The notes below the pieces were generated by a model that saw nothing but the letters and a program-made list of their open reading frames with translations, searched no databases and was not told where the DNA came from. Positions 1-9,200 of a stretch of DNA of 13,979 bases are shown here, piece after piece. This stretch comes from Tetmemena sp. SeJ-2015 (Eukaryota; Ciliophora; Spirotrichea; Sporadotrichida; Oxytrichidae): positions 1 through 13,979 of the forward strand of contig JAJKFJ010010179.1 in NCBI GenBank assembly GCA_027382625.1, given 5' to 3'. How positions within the stretch are numbered: position 1 is the first letter of the stretch; each line of letters starts with the position of its first letter. A program made the translations under genes and the position numbers.

Positions 1-543
1 TCTCTTTAACTCAAGTATATTGGGTATTTGAAAATTGAAATAGTATTGTTCGATCTGAGCTTACTCTACTCTTACTTGAACTTCAGATATGGATCTTTCC
101 ATTTAGCGAGAATTCTGTATCTTTGATTTCAATTTTATCAAAAGCTACTCATATTCTCCCCCTATGATACTTCCCCCTATGATACTTCCTCCACTTCCTT
201 AGCTCAATATATTGCTATCTATTTATTAGAGATGCATATTATTAATCGGATTGAAAGGTTGAGCTATGATATCGCTTTTAAGTCTATTGTTATTCGTATT
301 AAGATCTCTTTAATTTTCATTAGTGGAGTTTATTTATGCTAGGTTCAAGTTCAAACTCATTCGAGAGGAGAAGTTCTTTTCATGCAGCTCTTTCTTTTAG
401 CTTCCAGCCTTTGTATTACTGAGCGGATTAACAACAAAATCACTAAAATAATGAGATATAATTGAGTCTGATATCTTCAATATCGTCTTTAAGTCTCTTA
501 TACTCGTTCTAAACTGGTTATTGCATTTAAATTATTTACTCAT
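1..543 (-). CDS. Gene A: N-terminal part of an unrecognised protein, cut by the left window edge
   Basis: The frame opens with ATG at 543-541 and stays free of TGA to base 1, giving exactly 181 codons with UAA/UAG read as Gln. In-frame TGA lies just upstream, so this ATG is the first possible start in this exon. Residues 1-60 are mixed polar and hydrophobic. Residues 60-115 are rich in N, Q, S and G and contain a tandem S-I-I-G-G pair. From about residue 118 the sequence (EYEQLLIKLKSK, then EVQVRVEQAQIEQ) looks like an amphipathic helix or coiled coil. I do not recognise the family. It lies downstream of gene B on the same strand, across a 316-base AT-rich spacer. A GTGAGT sequence at the end of gene B (863-858) could in principle splice to TATGAG at the start of gene A and make them one gene, but the implied intron of about 325 bases is far longer than the others here. 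Confidence 0.6.
158..187 (-). repeat. Two perfect 15-bp tandem copies inside gene A
   Basis: Plus-strand unit CCCCCTATGATACTT occurs at 158-172 and again at 173-187 without a mismatch. On the coding (minus) strand each copy encodes S-I-I-G-G, so the repeat is an in-frame five-residue duplication in the low-complexity part of gene A. It looks like a young slippage expansion. Confidence 0.9.
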
Positions 544-859
544 ATTTGGCCATCATAATATTCTAGGAATTTTTTAATCAATGATTATTTAAATTTTTAC
601 ACAAATTATAGTTTAAAATTTGTCTCCTAATTTAAAGATAAAGAATTGTTTTCGAGAAAATTCATCAAAATTTAAAAGATTAATTTTTATTTTACAATTT
701 TGATAAATTAATCTTTATGATTAATTTCATATTAAATTTCTGTACATTCAAAACTGAATTCATAAATAATTAGGATGAATTCAAGGGCTGTCATAATGAT
801 CACTTATATCTTAGCAGACTTTGTCAGAGTTTTGAATTTATAGCTTTTCAAATATCTAC
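544..859. other. AT-rich spacer between genes A and B
   Basis: No frame of useful length is open in either direction here, and base composition drops sharply toward A and T compared with the flanking genes. It should hold the 3' end of gene B and the promoter of gene A, both read leftward. The only structure I see is the inverted repeat at 675-716. Confidence 0.6.
675..716. repeat. 12-bp perfect inverted repeat in the A/B spacer
   Basis: AAAGATTAATTT at 675-686 is the exact reverse complement of AAATTAATCTTT at 705-716, with an 18-base loop. It lies about 145 bases downstream of the gene B stop. It may fold in RNA or simply reflect AT-rich composition; function is unknown. Confidence 0.6.
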
Positions 860-2971
860 TCACTCCATTGAAAAATTAACTATCGCAGAGTCTATCAGAT
901 TAATTTGGTCTAAGTTTTTAAGTTTCAACAACGGATCTCGAAATAGTTAAATTAACTCATTAAGCAATTCCTCTTTCTATAATTTATAGAGAAAATATTT
1001 TTTAAATTAATATTTCAAGTTAGGGGAGATAACGAATTCAGAGTTATCAAAGTCATAAAAAGCAAGCTCTTTCCTTAGAGTCTTCTAGTTTCTCTCTTAA
1101 ATATTCTCAGCATGATCTCTAGTGGGAGAGTGTAAGCTTTTTCTCAGCTTACCAGGTGTTGAAATAGTGAAGCCTACATCACTCTTGATGTACTGCTCTA
1201 TTTATTTATCTGAAGCATACATTTGACTTCTATCAAGCAAATGAGTATGAAAGTCATTTTAAATTAAGGATCCCTCATTTATCAAGTCTGATAGGTTCTT
1301 GCTAATCTATTTCTTGAGTGAGATAACCTTCAAATCTCTAAGAGCTTATCTTGCTATTGGCTATCTTCTGTCCTTAGGATTAGTGGCACGAACAAACTTT
1401 CTTACTGAGATTTGACAGGAAACGCAAGGTATTTTCTCAGTGTAGAAATAGGAAAGAGCCTTTGTTTGAAGTTTTTACTAAAAGACTTTCTGAGAGATCC
1501 ATTCTCTCTAGTTTGTCTCAGAGCTCATCTGCTATTCCATTTCTTAAATCAAATCCGAAATACGAGTTCGAAAACTATTTAGAACTTTGGTCGTGGCATC
1601 AACTACGTTTCCTTAATTGAATTAGCTTCCTCCAACCCAGCCTTAGCCTGGACCTATCAAATAGTTATTATACACCCCTCTCTAATTGGAAGTTGGTGCA
1701 GAATTTTTGAAATTAAAGTTAAGACTAATCCTTCTGATATCTCTTAGCTAAGTTTCCTTATCCCCTCTCTGTTAGAGCAATAATGCTCCTGAGAGTTAAT
1801 TCGACTCTTATTCAGTAATCTCCAACTCCTTGGATTTAATTGCTTGAAGCTATTCACTCTCTATTCTTTGCATTTGCTCTTGACTGATGTATTTAAGAAG
1901 AAAGGCATTGACTCTGGAGTAAGACTCACTTACGGACACTCTCAGATTAGATTCTAGGATAATGTTCAGCAACTTCACTTGAAAAGTGTAGCGGGTCTTT
2001 AAATCAGCCAATCTCTTGTGCAAACCTGCTAGCTGATCTTAAGAGAGTACGCTTAACTTCGAAGAATGAACTTGGCTTTATAGCTTTTGGTATTTAAGAT
2101 TCGCCTCCTCATTTATATAAGGCTCAATATCAAGCTTGTACTTTTCTAGGAACTCTTCATTCTAATCCAATCGATCTCCATAGATAAGCTTGTGGTGATT
2201 CAATATCTGCAAAGCTTCTCTGCGACAAGAATCTCTAACTTATAGCAGCTCTTATAGTCTGTCGTAGTTTGCCAACTCGTCCATCAGATTATAAATCTCT
2301 GGTAAATCAAATCCCTTCAATATTTCCTTTGCTTCCTCGTTTATCATTTGAATTAGAGAATGGCTTGTTGAATTGATGATAGTTTTGAAAGCCTTGATTT
2401 CAGAAGAGTATGAATTGAAGAATCTATCTTGAAATTAGGTAAATGAAAGAGGAAGGTAGTCTTTTTAAAATTTTTCATCGGAGGCTTTCATGATAGTTTC
2501 TAGAAATGGTCTAAACATAGGTCTCTAAACTTCGTTTTCAACTTTCTTGACAAGAATAAAGAACCGAGCAAATATAGATTGATCTTGAATAGGATAGATA
2601 TCTCTGATCATTCGACTTTTTTATTAGAATCTTTCTTGCAGGAAGCTGAGTATTTGTTGGTATTTAATTTTGAGTACTTTGGGATCATCATAGTCTAGCA
2701 AGTTAAAATGCTTGGAGCCAGATTCAATGACCTCAGGGCTTGTGATTCTTAACGACTGAGGGATGGTCAAATAAGTTAAGAGATGTCTGCTTATTATAAT
2801 TCTCTTAGAATTAGCAATCTAACTCAGTAATTTGGAGGTAGCTTAATCAAAGGAGAGCCCAATTTAGTTTTCAAAATTATACTTGGCTTAATACAAATCG
2901 AATCTGAAGTTAGCCAATAACTCATCTTTTATTTAAAGCTTAGAAGATTCATCCACCTTTATCTAAGCCAT
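860..2971 (-). CDS. Gene B: unrecognised helix-rich protein, 703 residues, single exon
   Basis: One uninterrupted frame runs from ATG (2971-2969) to TGA (862-860), 704 codons including the stop, with many UAA and UAG codons read as Gln. An in-frame TGA shortly upstream of the ATG supports this start, which begins MAQIKVDESSK. The product is mostly predicted helix, with charged amphipathic stretches (around residues 200-330, for example NEEAKEILKGFDLPEIYNLMDEL) and Q/E-rich coiled-coil-like sequence near residues 390-420. A short G/N/Q linker (YLIGPGQGWVGGSQFNQG) lies near residues 465-485. A C-x-x-C pair (KIPCVSCQ) is followed by a basic patch. I see no signal peptide, no membrane span and no catalytic motif. 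The N-terminal helical part loosely recalls rod or scaffold proteins of the BRO1/ALIX kind, but I cannot support an assignment. Confidence 0.8.
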
Positions 2972-3232
2972 TAGATCGCTAATCTTTTTCAAAAAATTTC
3001 ATCAGACATAAGTGAGGTCGACAAGATTTTAATCAATTAAAATTTAAGCTTAATAGGATTTTTATAATTCAATTTATTATAAAAATCTTCTTAATTTTAT
3101 TAAATTTTCTTTATTTATTTCAACTTACTTTTAAAAAATTGATTTATTATGATTTTGATCTTCGTTTTCCTTAAAAATGCAAGTATCAATTAGAAAAGCT
3201 GAGTTGCTGCTGTAAAATAGAAAATGTAAGAT
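2972..3232. other. AT-rich spacer between genes B and C
   Basis: This non-coding stretch separates the stop of gene C from the start of gene B, both on the minus strand. It should contain the 3' untranslated region of C and the promoter of B. It is strongly AT-rich and includes the inverted repeat at 3057-3087. No other signal was found. Confidence 0.6.
3057..3087. repeat. 11-bp perfect inverted repeat in the B/C spacer
   Basis: GATTTTTATAA at 3057-3067 is the exact reverse complement of TTATAAAAATC at 3077-3087, with a 9-base loop. It lies about 145 bases downstream of the gene C stop codon, much the same distance as the inverted repeat behind gene B. It may be a 3'-end element or a by-product of AT-rich sequence. 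Confidence 0.6.
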
Positions 3233-6102
3233 TCAATACTTCTGGATATAAGTTAGCTTATGCTCTGATTTTGAGTCTTATTCAATAGCTATAAGTTTGC
3301 AAGGTTACCATTCCCAAATCTTATTAGTTTCTGCTTCATCGTAACCATAAGTCTCCTTCATAGTATTTTCCATTTAAATCTAGGATTATTTTTAATCCTC
3401 TTCAACCGTTCTTTAAATAAGAGTTAAAGCCTTAGTTTCGTCTAAGACTATTTGCAATCTTTAGTCACTGGCATTCATTACATCAAAAAGCTCCAATGGA
3501 AGTTAGTTTTTAGAGAGATCTCTCCCCGGAGGAACATAATACTTATTCCCCTCAATTAAAATAAATACTAATTCAATTTCTTCATCTAGATTTATATCCA
3601 TACTCCTCATGAAACATTTTAAATCTGAACTTTCACTTTTCTCAATGGTGGCACTTTAGTGGTCTATTATCTAAACATTTTCAGTTGCTCTTTAATTTTG
3701 AGCTCTAGATTAAGAATGATATCTCTCAATCATTCTCCTAGATTGAGTGCGAGACATAGACACTCGTTGACTGCTATCTAATATTGAATTTTAAAACCCG
3801 ATGGAATTTCTTCTTTTAACTCTACTCTGCTTTTCTTTTGAAGAAGAGGATTGATAGGATGTTTAGTATTTTTGCAGAAGAGAATCTTCTCTAGGTCTTT
3901 CAAGATAGAGCTAGTGCTAATTTATCTCTGTAATGTATGTTTTAGTCATATCTGGCTCATTATATCCAAACACCTTTGGAGATAATGCTTGAACCTGGTC
4001 TTGAGATTCCGAGAGATCCGTTTTCATCAAAATCATAAATAAGTATAATGGAATGTAGTTATGATCACTTGCACAATATCATATAGGTTCTAAGTTTTGC
4101 TGGCTTAAAGCAAATGCTAATTCTGAGTTCTTGAAAACTCACTTTGTGCAAGTGGATCTAGTAAATTAAGCTTTATCAACTTATTTCGTAATGTTTTATC
4201 TATAATTTTAGGATTAAAAAAGAATATGGACAAAGTTAAATTTTTACCCTTTTAAGTCTTTTAATTATGACCGTTTTCTCCAATCTTTTCAAGCATCTGG
4301 GCTAAAACTTCCTAGGGCTTAGTCTTTATCTAAAGTTCCTTGAACTGTTAATCAAAGTTTTTATTTTAAAGCTGCGATTGTTCCAAAGTAGGAAGTTTAA
4401 AAGTCAGAAACTGTATATAAATAAGCAACTGAATTATTTCTGTTAAGAAATTATTGAAAATCGAGAGATGGCAAGTTGACTATGCTTTTAGAGTTGGTGT
4501 GTTAGGATCCGATACTATATGTGTGATTAGACCTATCATTAAATTCTAGAATTATTAAGAAAAGCCCTCATTCTACTACTGCTAATTTTTTAGCATATCT
4601 TAAGATGGTTTTAAGTTTTAAAATAAATAGTGAATGAGATTCCCACCTTAGTTATTAGAACACACAAGTATTGGATTTATTTTAGATTCAATTTCTTTGA
4701 AGCAAAGTATAGTATAAGAATTTGATATAAGTAAATATAACTTTCAATTAATCCCAAAAGCAAAATCACAGCTATTTTCTGATTTTTACCTAAGAGAGAC
4801 TTACTAGGTTAGACTATAAGATTGTGAGTCCTGGCCAGATCTGTGCAGATTTTACTTTGCTGCTCTAGTAATAGAATCACTAACCTTTCTATTCTTTAAA
4901 GGAGAGAAGTTATCATGATAATATCATAAATAAAAAGTTTATTTGATGGTTTTAGTTCAAGTTATAAATTATATTTTAGTCCATAGGAGATTCCAATTTA
5001 CTCATTTTCTGCTTATTGCCAGATTATCAATAAAAAATTATAAGATTATGAGGGTGTCTATGTTTTCGTCTTACTCTCTATGATTTGATTCTTTCTTGAA
5101 TTATCATAAATTACATCAAAAATAAATCTTAAAATTTTGATTTCCGAATGAACTCTATCTCATCAAAGTAAAGGTAAAAAAGTTATTATGAAATAGTTCC
5201 AATATTATAAAATTAGTTATTCAAAGACTGGTACGTATCCTTATCAATGAAGTCTCATAATAAAAAATAGTCTAACTGAGAGCTTCCTATTCATCTCTTA
5301 GTAGCTGTACTCTTCTCATTAATTCTTTGCTAATTTTATAAGTGAGAGGGTTCTAAAAATCATGATTAGCCCTAGGTTCTCTAGTTTTAAAGGGAGGTCT
5401 AAATTACTTAAGAACAATCTAATCGTCATCAAGACCCAAATATTCCACAAATTTTATAGCCTTCAACATATTATCTTATTCTAAGTCTTTCATTGATGCA
5501 GTATGACGTAGTTTTAATTATCTTTTATCAAGGTTATTTATGTCATTATCTTTTTAGTTTTGGATTAATCCCTCATTATAGTCCATCTATGACCTCTTTT
5601 TTCTTTTTAAAGAAGATAATTTATCATCCCGGGTGGAAGTATAATTACTTTTTCTTTAATTTTCAAGCTGTGGTATGATAAATTATAAGCCTTCCTAATG
5701 AGAGTGCTGGCTTCTTTTGCTCATTAGCAAGCTTGTTTTATTATTTAGTAGTGCTAAATCTTCTAAATCTAGAACTCCCTCTGTTTGAAAAGGTGGAGGG
5801 AGATTTAAATTTAGCTTTATAAGTTCGCCCTTTTGCACTGTAAAATATTCAGAGTCCTCTGGGAACTTGTCTGCATTATTTTGATTTGCTTCAGATTACT
5901 TTGGAGATGTTGGTTTTGAAGTTGGTAATTACTGAATATTAGAAGCTGAAGAAGATTTTACCAACTTGAATGCTCTATTATAAGAATCTTTCAATATCTA
6001 TTGGTACACCGACTTAGGAACATTTAAAAATGTAGACACTAATCTTTTTATAAGAAAATTAGTTTTAATCTAATCATATCTCTTCCCTTGGAGAGGATTC
6101 AT
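3233..6102 (-). CDS. Gene C: probable VPS9-domain Rab GTPase exchange factor, with introns
   Basis: ATG at 6102-6100 opens a 275-codon exon (MNPLQGKRYDQIKT...), and the last exon ends at TGA 3235-3233. Joined at the introns listed separately, the model gives about 836 residues. Near residues 559-605 the sequence SDHNYIPLYLFMILM is followed by TYITEI. In VPS9 domains (Rabex-5 type) a conserved Asp before a Pro-containing helix, and a Tyr-x-x-Thr about 41 residues later, contact the Rab GTPase. Here the spacing is about 42, which is the main support for the call. VPS9 proteins load GTP on Rab5-class GTPases at endosomes. Upstream lie S/Q-rich linkers and helical segments. Downstream is a polar R/S/Q region, then a possible small folded part (ELVFILIEGNKYYVPPG). 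The frame change just before the VPS9 core is unsolved, and the family call is tentative. Confidence 0.55.
4068..4180 (-). other. Unresolved interruption in gene C just before the VPS9 core
   Basis: The upstream frame, ending LRNKLIKLNLLDPLAQ, and the downstream frame, starting DHNYIPLYLF, differ by one phase. Two solutions restore the frame. One is an intron from GTTGAT (4180) to GCAAG (4068), 113 bases. The other is loss of 74 bases between two copies of AAGTGA (4139-4144 and 4065-4070), keeping one copy, as an internal eliminated sequence would be removed. A sequencing or assembly indel is a third possibility. Confidence 0.5.
4695..4741 (-). other. Intron in gene C, 47 bases
   Basis: On the minus strand GTTATATTT...TTCAAAG runs from 4741 to 4695. 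Removing it joins the frame ending in VILLLGLIE to the frame starting KIESKINPILV with matching phase and takes away an in-frame TGA. It is AT-rich, as are the other introns here. Confidence 0.7.
4860..5074 (-). other. Unresolved intron region in gene C
   Basis: The upstream exon reads to IQERIKSQR and meets GTAAGA at 5074; the downstream frame LVILLLEQQSKICTDLAR is open from about 4890. One phase-correct model has two introns (5074-5012 and 5001-4889) around a 10-base exon. Another has a single intron from 5074 to 4860. The GT and AG signals exist for both, and I cannot choose from sequence alone. Confidence 0.5.
5254..5276 (-). other. Intron in gene C, 23 bases
   Basis: On the minus strand GTTAGACTATT...TTATGAG runs from 5276 to 5254. 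Without its removal the frame ends at a TGA. With it, RRVQLLRDEQEAL continues as NFIDKDTYQSL in phase. At 23 bases it is very short, though ciliates do have introns of this size. Confidence 0.6.
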
Positions 6103-6294
6103 AAAATTATGAAAATTGACACTAGTGGACAACTAAATCCAAAGATTATATAAAAATGAGAAATGGAAAACACTCAGTCATAAAATATTTAATGCTTAGT
6201 ATTCTATTGATGATGGACCCACCAGTTCTAAATGGTAAAAATCTGCTGTAGGAATAACTATTCCACTCATATAATTTGACTCAAAAGATCCTGA
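6103..6294. promoter_or_regulatory. Divergent intergenic region between genes C and D
   Basis: Genes C (leftward) and D (rightward) point away from this 192-base segment, so it probably contains both promoters. A TATA-like TATATAAA lies at 6147-6154 on the plus strand. One caution: plus-strand frame 6113-6247 is open and protein-like (KWKTLSHKIFNAQYSIDDG) but has no ATG. It could be an upstream exon of gene D, spliced by an intron GTAGGA...TGCAG at 6248-6300. Confidence 0.4.
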
Positions 6295-9200
6295 ATGCAG
6301 CAAGTCACTTTAATAGATCTCTTCAATGAACAACCTAATTTATTTCATCCTTATGACTCGGAGTTCTAATTGAATTTATCCTAATTTGAGTAAGGATGCT
6401 TACATTTTGAAAAAGAATCAGAGAAGAATAATAGTGACAATGAGGAGAAAAGAGATAATACTCAACAGAATGAAGAGGAATTCCAAACATTTTCACAAGG
6501 ATTTTAGTAGACTTAGATATTTGAGTAAATGATTTTTACATCTGGACTTTTTCATTTTAATTTTAAGTAGTTTACCTAAAAAAGGGAAGTAAGAAGTAAA
6601 GTAAATTAGAGTTTCTAAACTCATTTGACTTTACAGCAACGACTCTTAATACTCAATTTTATTATGGATACGAGTTGAATCCTTTTGACTAGTAATGCCA
6701 ATCAGAAGGAGGATACATCCACACTCCAATGACTGAAAGAGTGATGTGCCATTTGTTCCAAGCACTTTGTTCAAATTAAGGAGGTCTTCTTGTCGGCAGC
6801 TAAGGGTCTGGAAAAACAGAGACAGTAATCAGCTTGTGCACTATGCTTGGCTAAAACTATTATGTTTGGCCCTGCAGAGGAGGCAGCATGACTTATCAGT
6901 GCATCTCAAGAATCATGAAGGGATGCGTTGCAAGTGGCTCATTAGTTTGCTTAGATGATGTGAATTAACTGAGCAGAGGGTTGTTATCGCACTTGATGCA
7001 CTGTCTCGCTACTATAAGAGAGGCAATATTCAAGCAAGTGACTAAAGTGTGTCTTGATGGTGACGAAGTGATTCCTTTATTATTTTATATAAGTTCTAGT
7101 TTAATAAGATAGATAATTAATGAAGTATTAATTCCTATTTAACAGCAATTCTCAAGCCTTAGTGATTTGACTGCAACTGCTGGCAACAGAACTGCTGATC
7201 ATAATCATAGCCTTGGTTAAATTTGTTAAATTATTTATATGGAATAAGAGCAAGGAAGATATTTGGATTTATGATGACATTCACCTACAACAATCAATCT
7301 CTTTAAACTTAAATATTTTCATTTTAAAAGCATCTTTGAATGAACTGCCTCTTTAAAATATCTTAAAGCATATTTATTAAAATATTAAAATGAAGTAAAG
7401 CTATACATTTTCTATTCCATTATTTTTATGAGCCTCAGGATCATAACTTGTTTTAGAAAACTCTAGGATAGCGAGCAATTAACTTGGATTCAATAAGTAA
7501 CCACAGGCACTTGCGAGTGACTTACCTGCTTAAGCCTGACTCTCGCGTGATTGTGTCTTCTATTCTGCAAGCTTCTGGAATATTTATTTTAGGCATTTTT
7601 TTAAATCTTATTAGAACTGGAATTGAAGGGAGCTACGGATTAGCTGGGAACATCCTTCTCTTTTTCAGGCAAATTTTCGGAGGAGCGGGCGATTAGCTGG
7701 GAATAATAAAGTAAACTCTGTCAGTTATTAAGCACAATCACTAGAAGTTGAATTTCTCAGCCAGTGGAGATATGCTAGCCTATCAATTCATTTTATTTGC
7801 TTGCTTGTTTAATATCAGAGTTTGAGTGAGCTCTACCCTATCAACTTACAACTCATAAGAAACATTTTCGGAGATTAAGAACACCTAATTAAGGAGATGC
7901 TCTCCAAAAATCAAAGATTCCTAAATCGAGAAGAATCCTATGAGGAGGAAAGTAAAACTAAGAACTATGAAAAAGAAGAAGAAAATTTATGCACTAACTC
8001 AAATAAATCCTAGTCAGAGAAGTCATCAGATCAAGATGATAGCTTTCTTAGTGAAGAGAAATCGAAGGCTATTGGGGGCAAGAAAACATCAGACTTCGAA
8101 GCAGAGGCGGAAAATAATATGACGCAGCTTGAAGAAATGATAGTTGATTCCGTTAACAGAGTTGTAGCAGATTTCAAGTAGATAAGCAATAGATTCCTCA
8201 CAGCCAAGTATGTTTCAGCAGTGGTGGGACTTTGTACAAGCCATCATCTTTTGAAAGAAGAATTCTCTATCCTAAATGCACCTTTAAATGAAAGAGCTCG
8301 ATCGTTGATAGTTGTGGGACCCCCTGGAAGTGGAAAGACTAATTTCATTCAGACGATAGCCAAAGTTTTCTATGTGGCTCTGCTGAATGAAAAGGACTTC
8401 AATTTGCATTACATAAACGCAGATTCAATGCCTTAGTAGCGTTTATGGTTGAGCGAGTAAGAGAACAGCCGTTATAATAGTTTCAATAGGGATGGAAGAA
8501 ACGAGACTCAATAAGACCAATCTTCGTAGAATGCAACAGACGGTAGTATTATAAAGGATGGTATTGCACTTGCCTTAATGAGTGCATGTGCTACAAACAG
8601 TGGCTATGTTGCAAGCAGCCATTTCTGTTCTGAAAACATGACTAAAGTGTTTGCTTTGAATGCTAAGAGGCCTGGCCATTTTGGATCTGTAATTGGTGGA
8701 GGAGTCACAACTAACTCTTAGTAAAATGATTTTAGGGGCAGGATGATGACCTATGGATAGAATGCATTCCAAAATGAAATTGTGTCAGGAGGAGGAGGTT
8801 CAGGCAATAACATCAGAAATAGATCCAACTAACTCAGGAGGCAGCCAACTTCATCTACTCACAATAAGTACGTTCATCACCAAAACCAAAGTGGAGGGAA
8901 CTCATCTTAAATTCCTCAAACTGCTACTATGAGCAATCTAAACCAACCAGCCTCAGGAATATTGGGCATTCATCATTAACCAAGCATGTCATCAGGTATA
9001 AAGTTCTTTTCTTCTTTATAACTTTATAGCCAACAGAGGCAGTAGAGGAGGCTAAAACAATATCACCACCAACAGAGATAGCGACCTCAACGTTTCAAAA
9101 ATATTTAGCTATACCGAAAGAGACTGGATAATCTTCGATGGTTCTTTGGCCAATAACAGCTAGCATATGATCACTATAGGATGGATAGAGAAACTGCTTC

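Larger units (their letters stand above)
6548..7723 (+). other. AAA1 module of gene D, with a TAA-encoded Gln in Walker A
   Basis: The linker-to-AAA1 junction reads FNFKQF...TQFYYGYELNPF, then IHTPMTERVMCHLFQAL, matching the dynein pattern YGYEYLG..ITPLTDRCY. Walker A is GSQGSGKTET (from 6795), where family members have GPAGTGKTET; its Gln is a TAA codon. Walker B reads VCLDDVNQL (about 6945-6971) where the family has CFDEFNRI, so the catalytic Glu is Asp. Further on, LRVTYLLKPDSRVIVSSILQ (7511-7570) matches the post-sensor pattern FRPVAMMVPDYALIAEI. Sensor 1 itself lies in the unresolved stretch 7216-7432. Confidence 0.75.

Noticed and set aside
5493..5678. Plus-strand open frame of 61 codons
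   Set aside because: It is antisense to the first exon of gene C, which has much better coding character; the frame is short and hydrophobic by chance.
6746..6958. Plus-strand 70-codon frame (MPFVPSTLFKL...)
   Set aside because: It is an out-of-frame shadow of the AAA1 Walker A/B exon of gene D.
860..7723. Gene D as a dead pseudogene
   Set aside because: Introns are mostly in phase, the 4.4-kb exon has no TGA, and motifs are kept across three modules. Only the region 7216-7432 leaves some doubt.
7940..8122. Plus-strand 60-codon basic frame
   Set aside because: It is an out-of-frame reading of the acidic linker of gene D between AAA1 and AAA2; the correct frame gives EEESKTKNYEKEEE.
8575..8772. 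Minus-strand frames at 8575-8772, 10712-10954, 11065-11253 and 13634-13885
   Set aside because: All are antisense shadows of gene D, whose sense frame carries dynein motifs.
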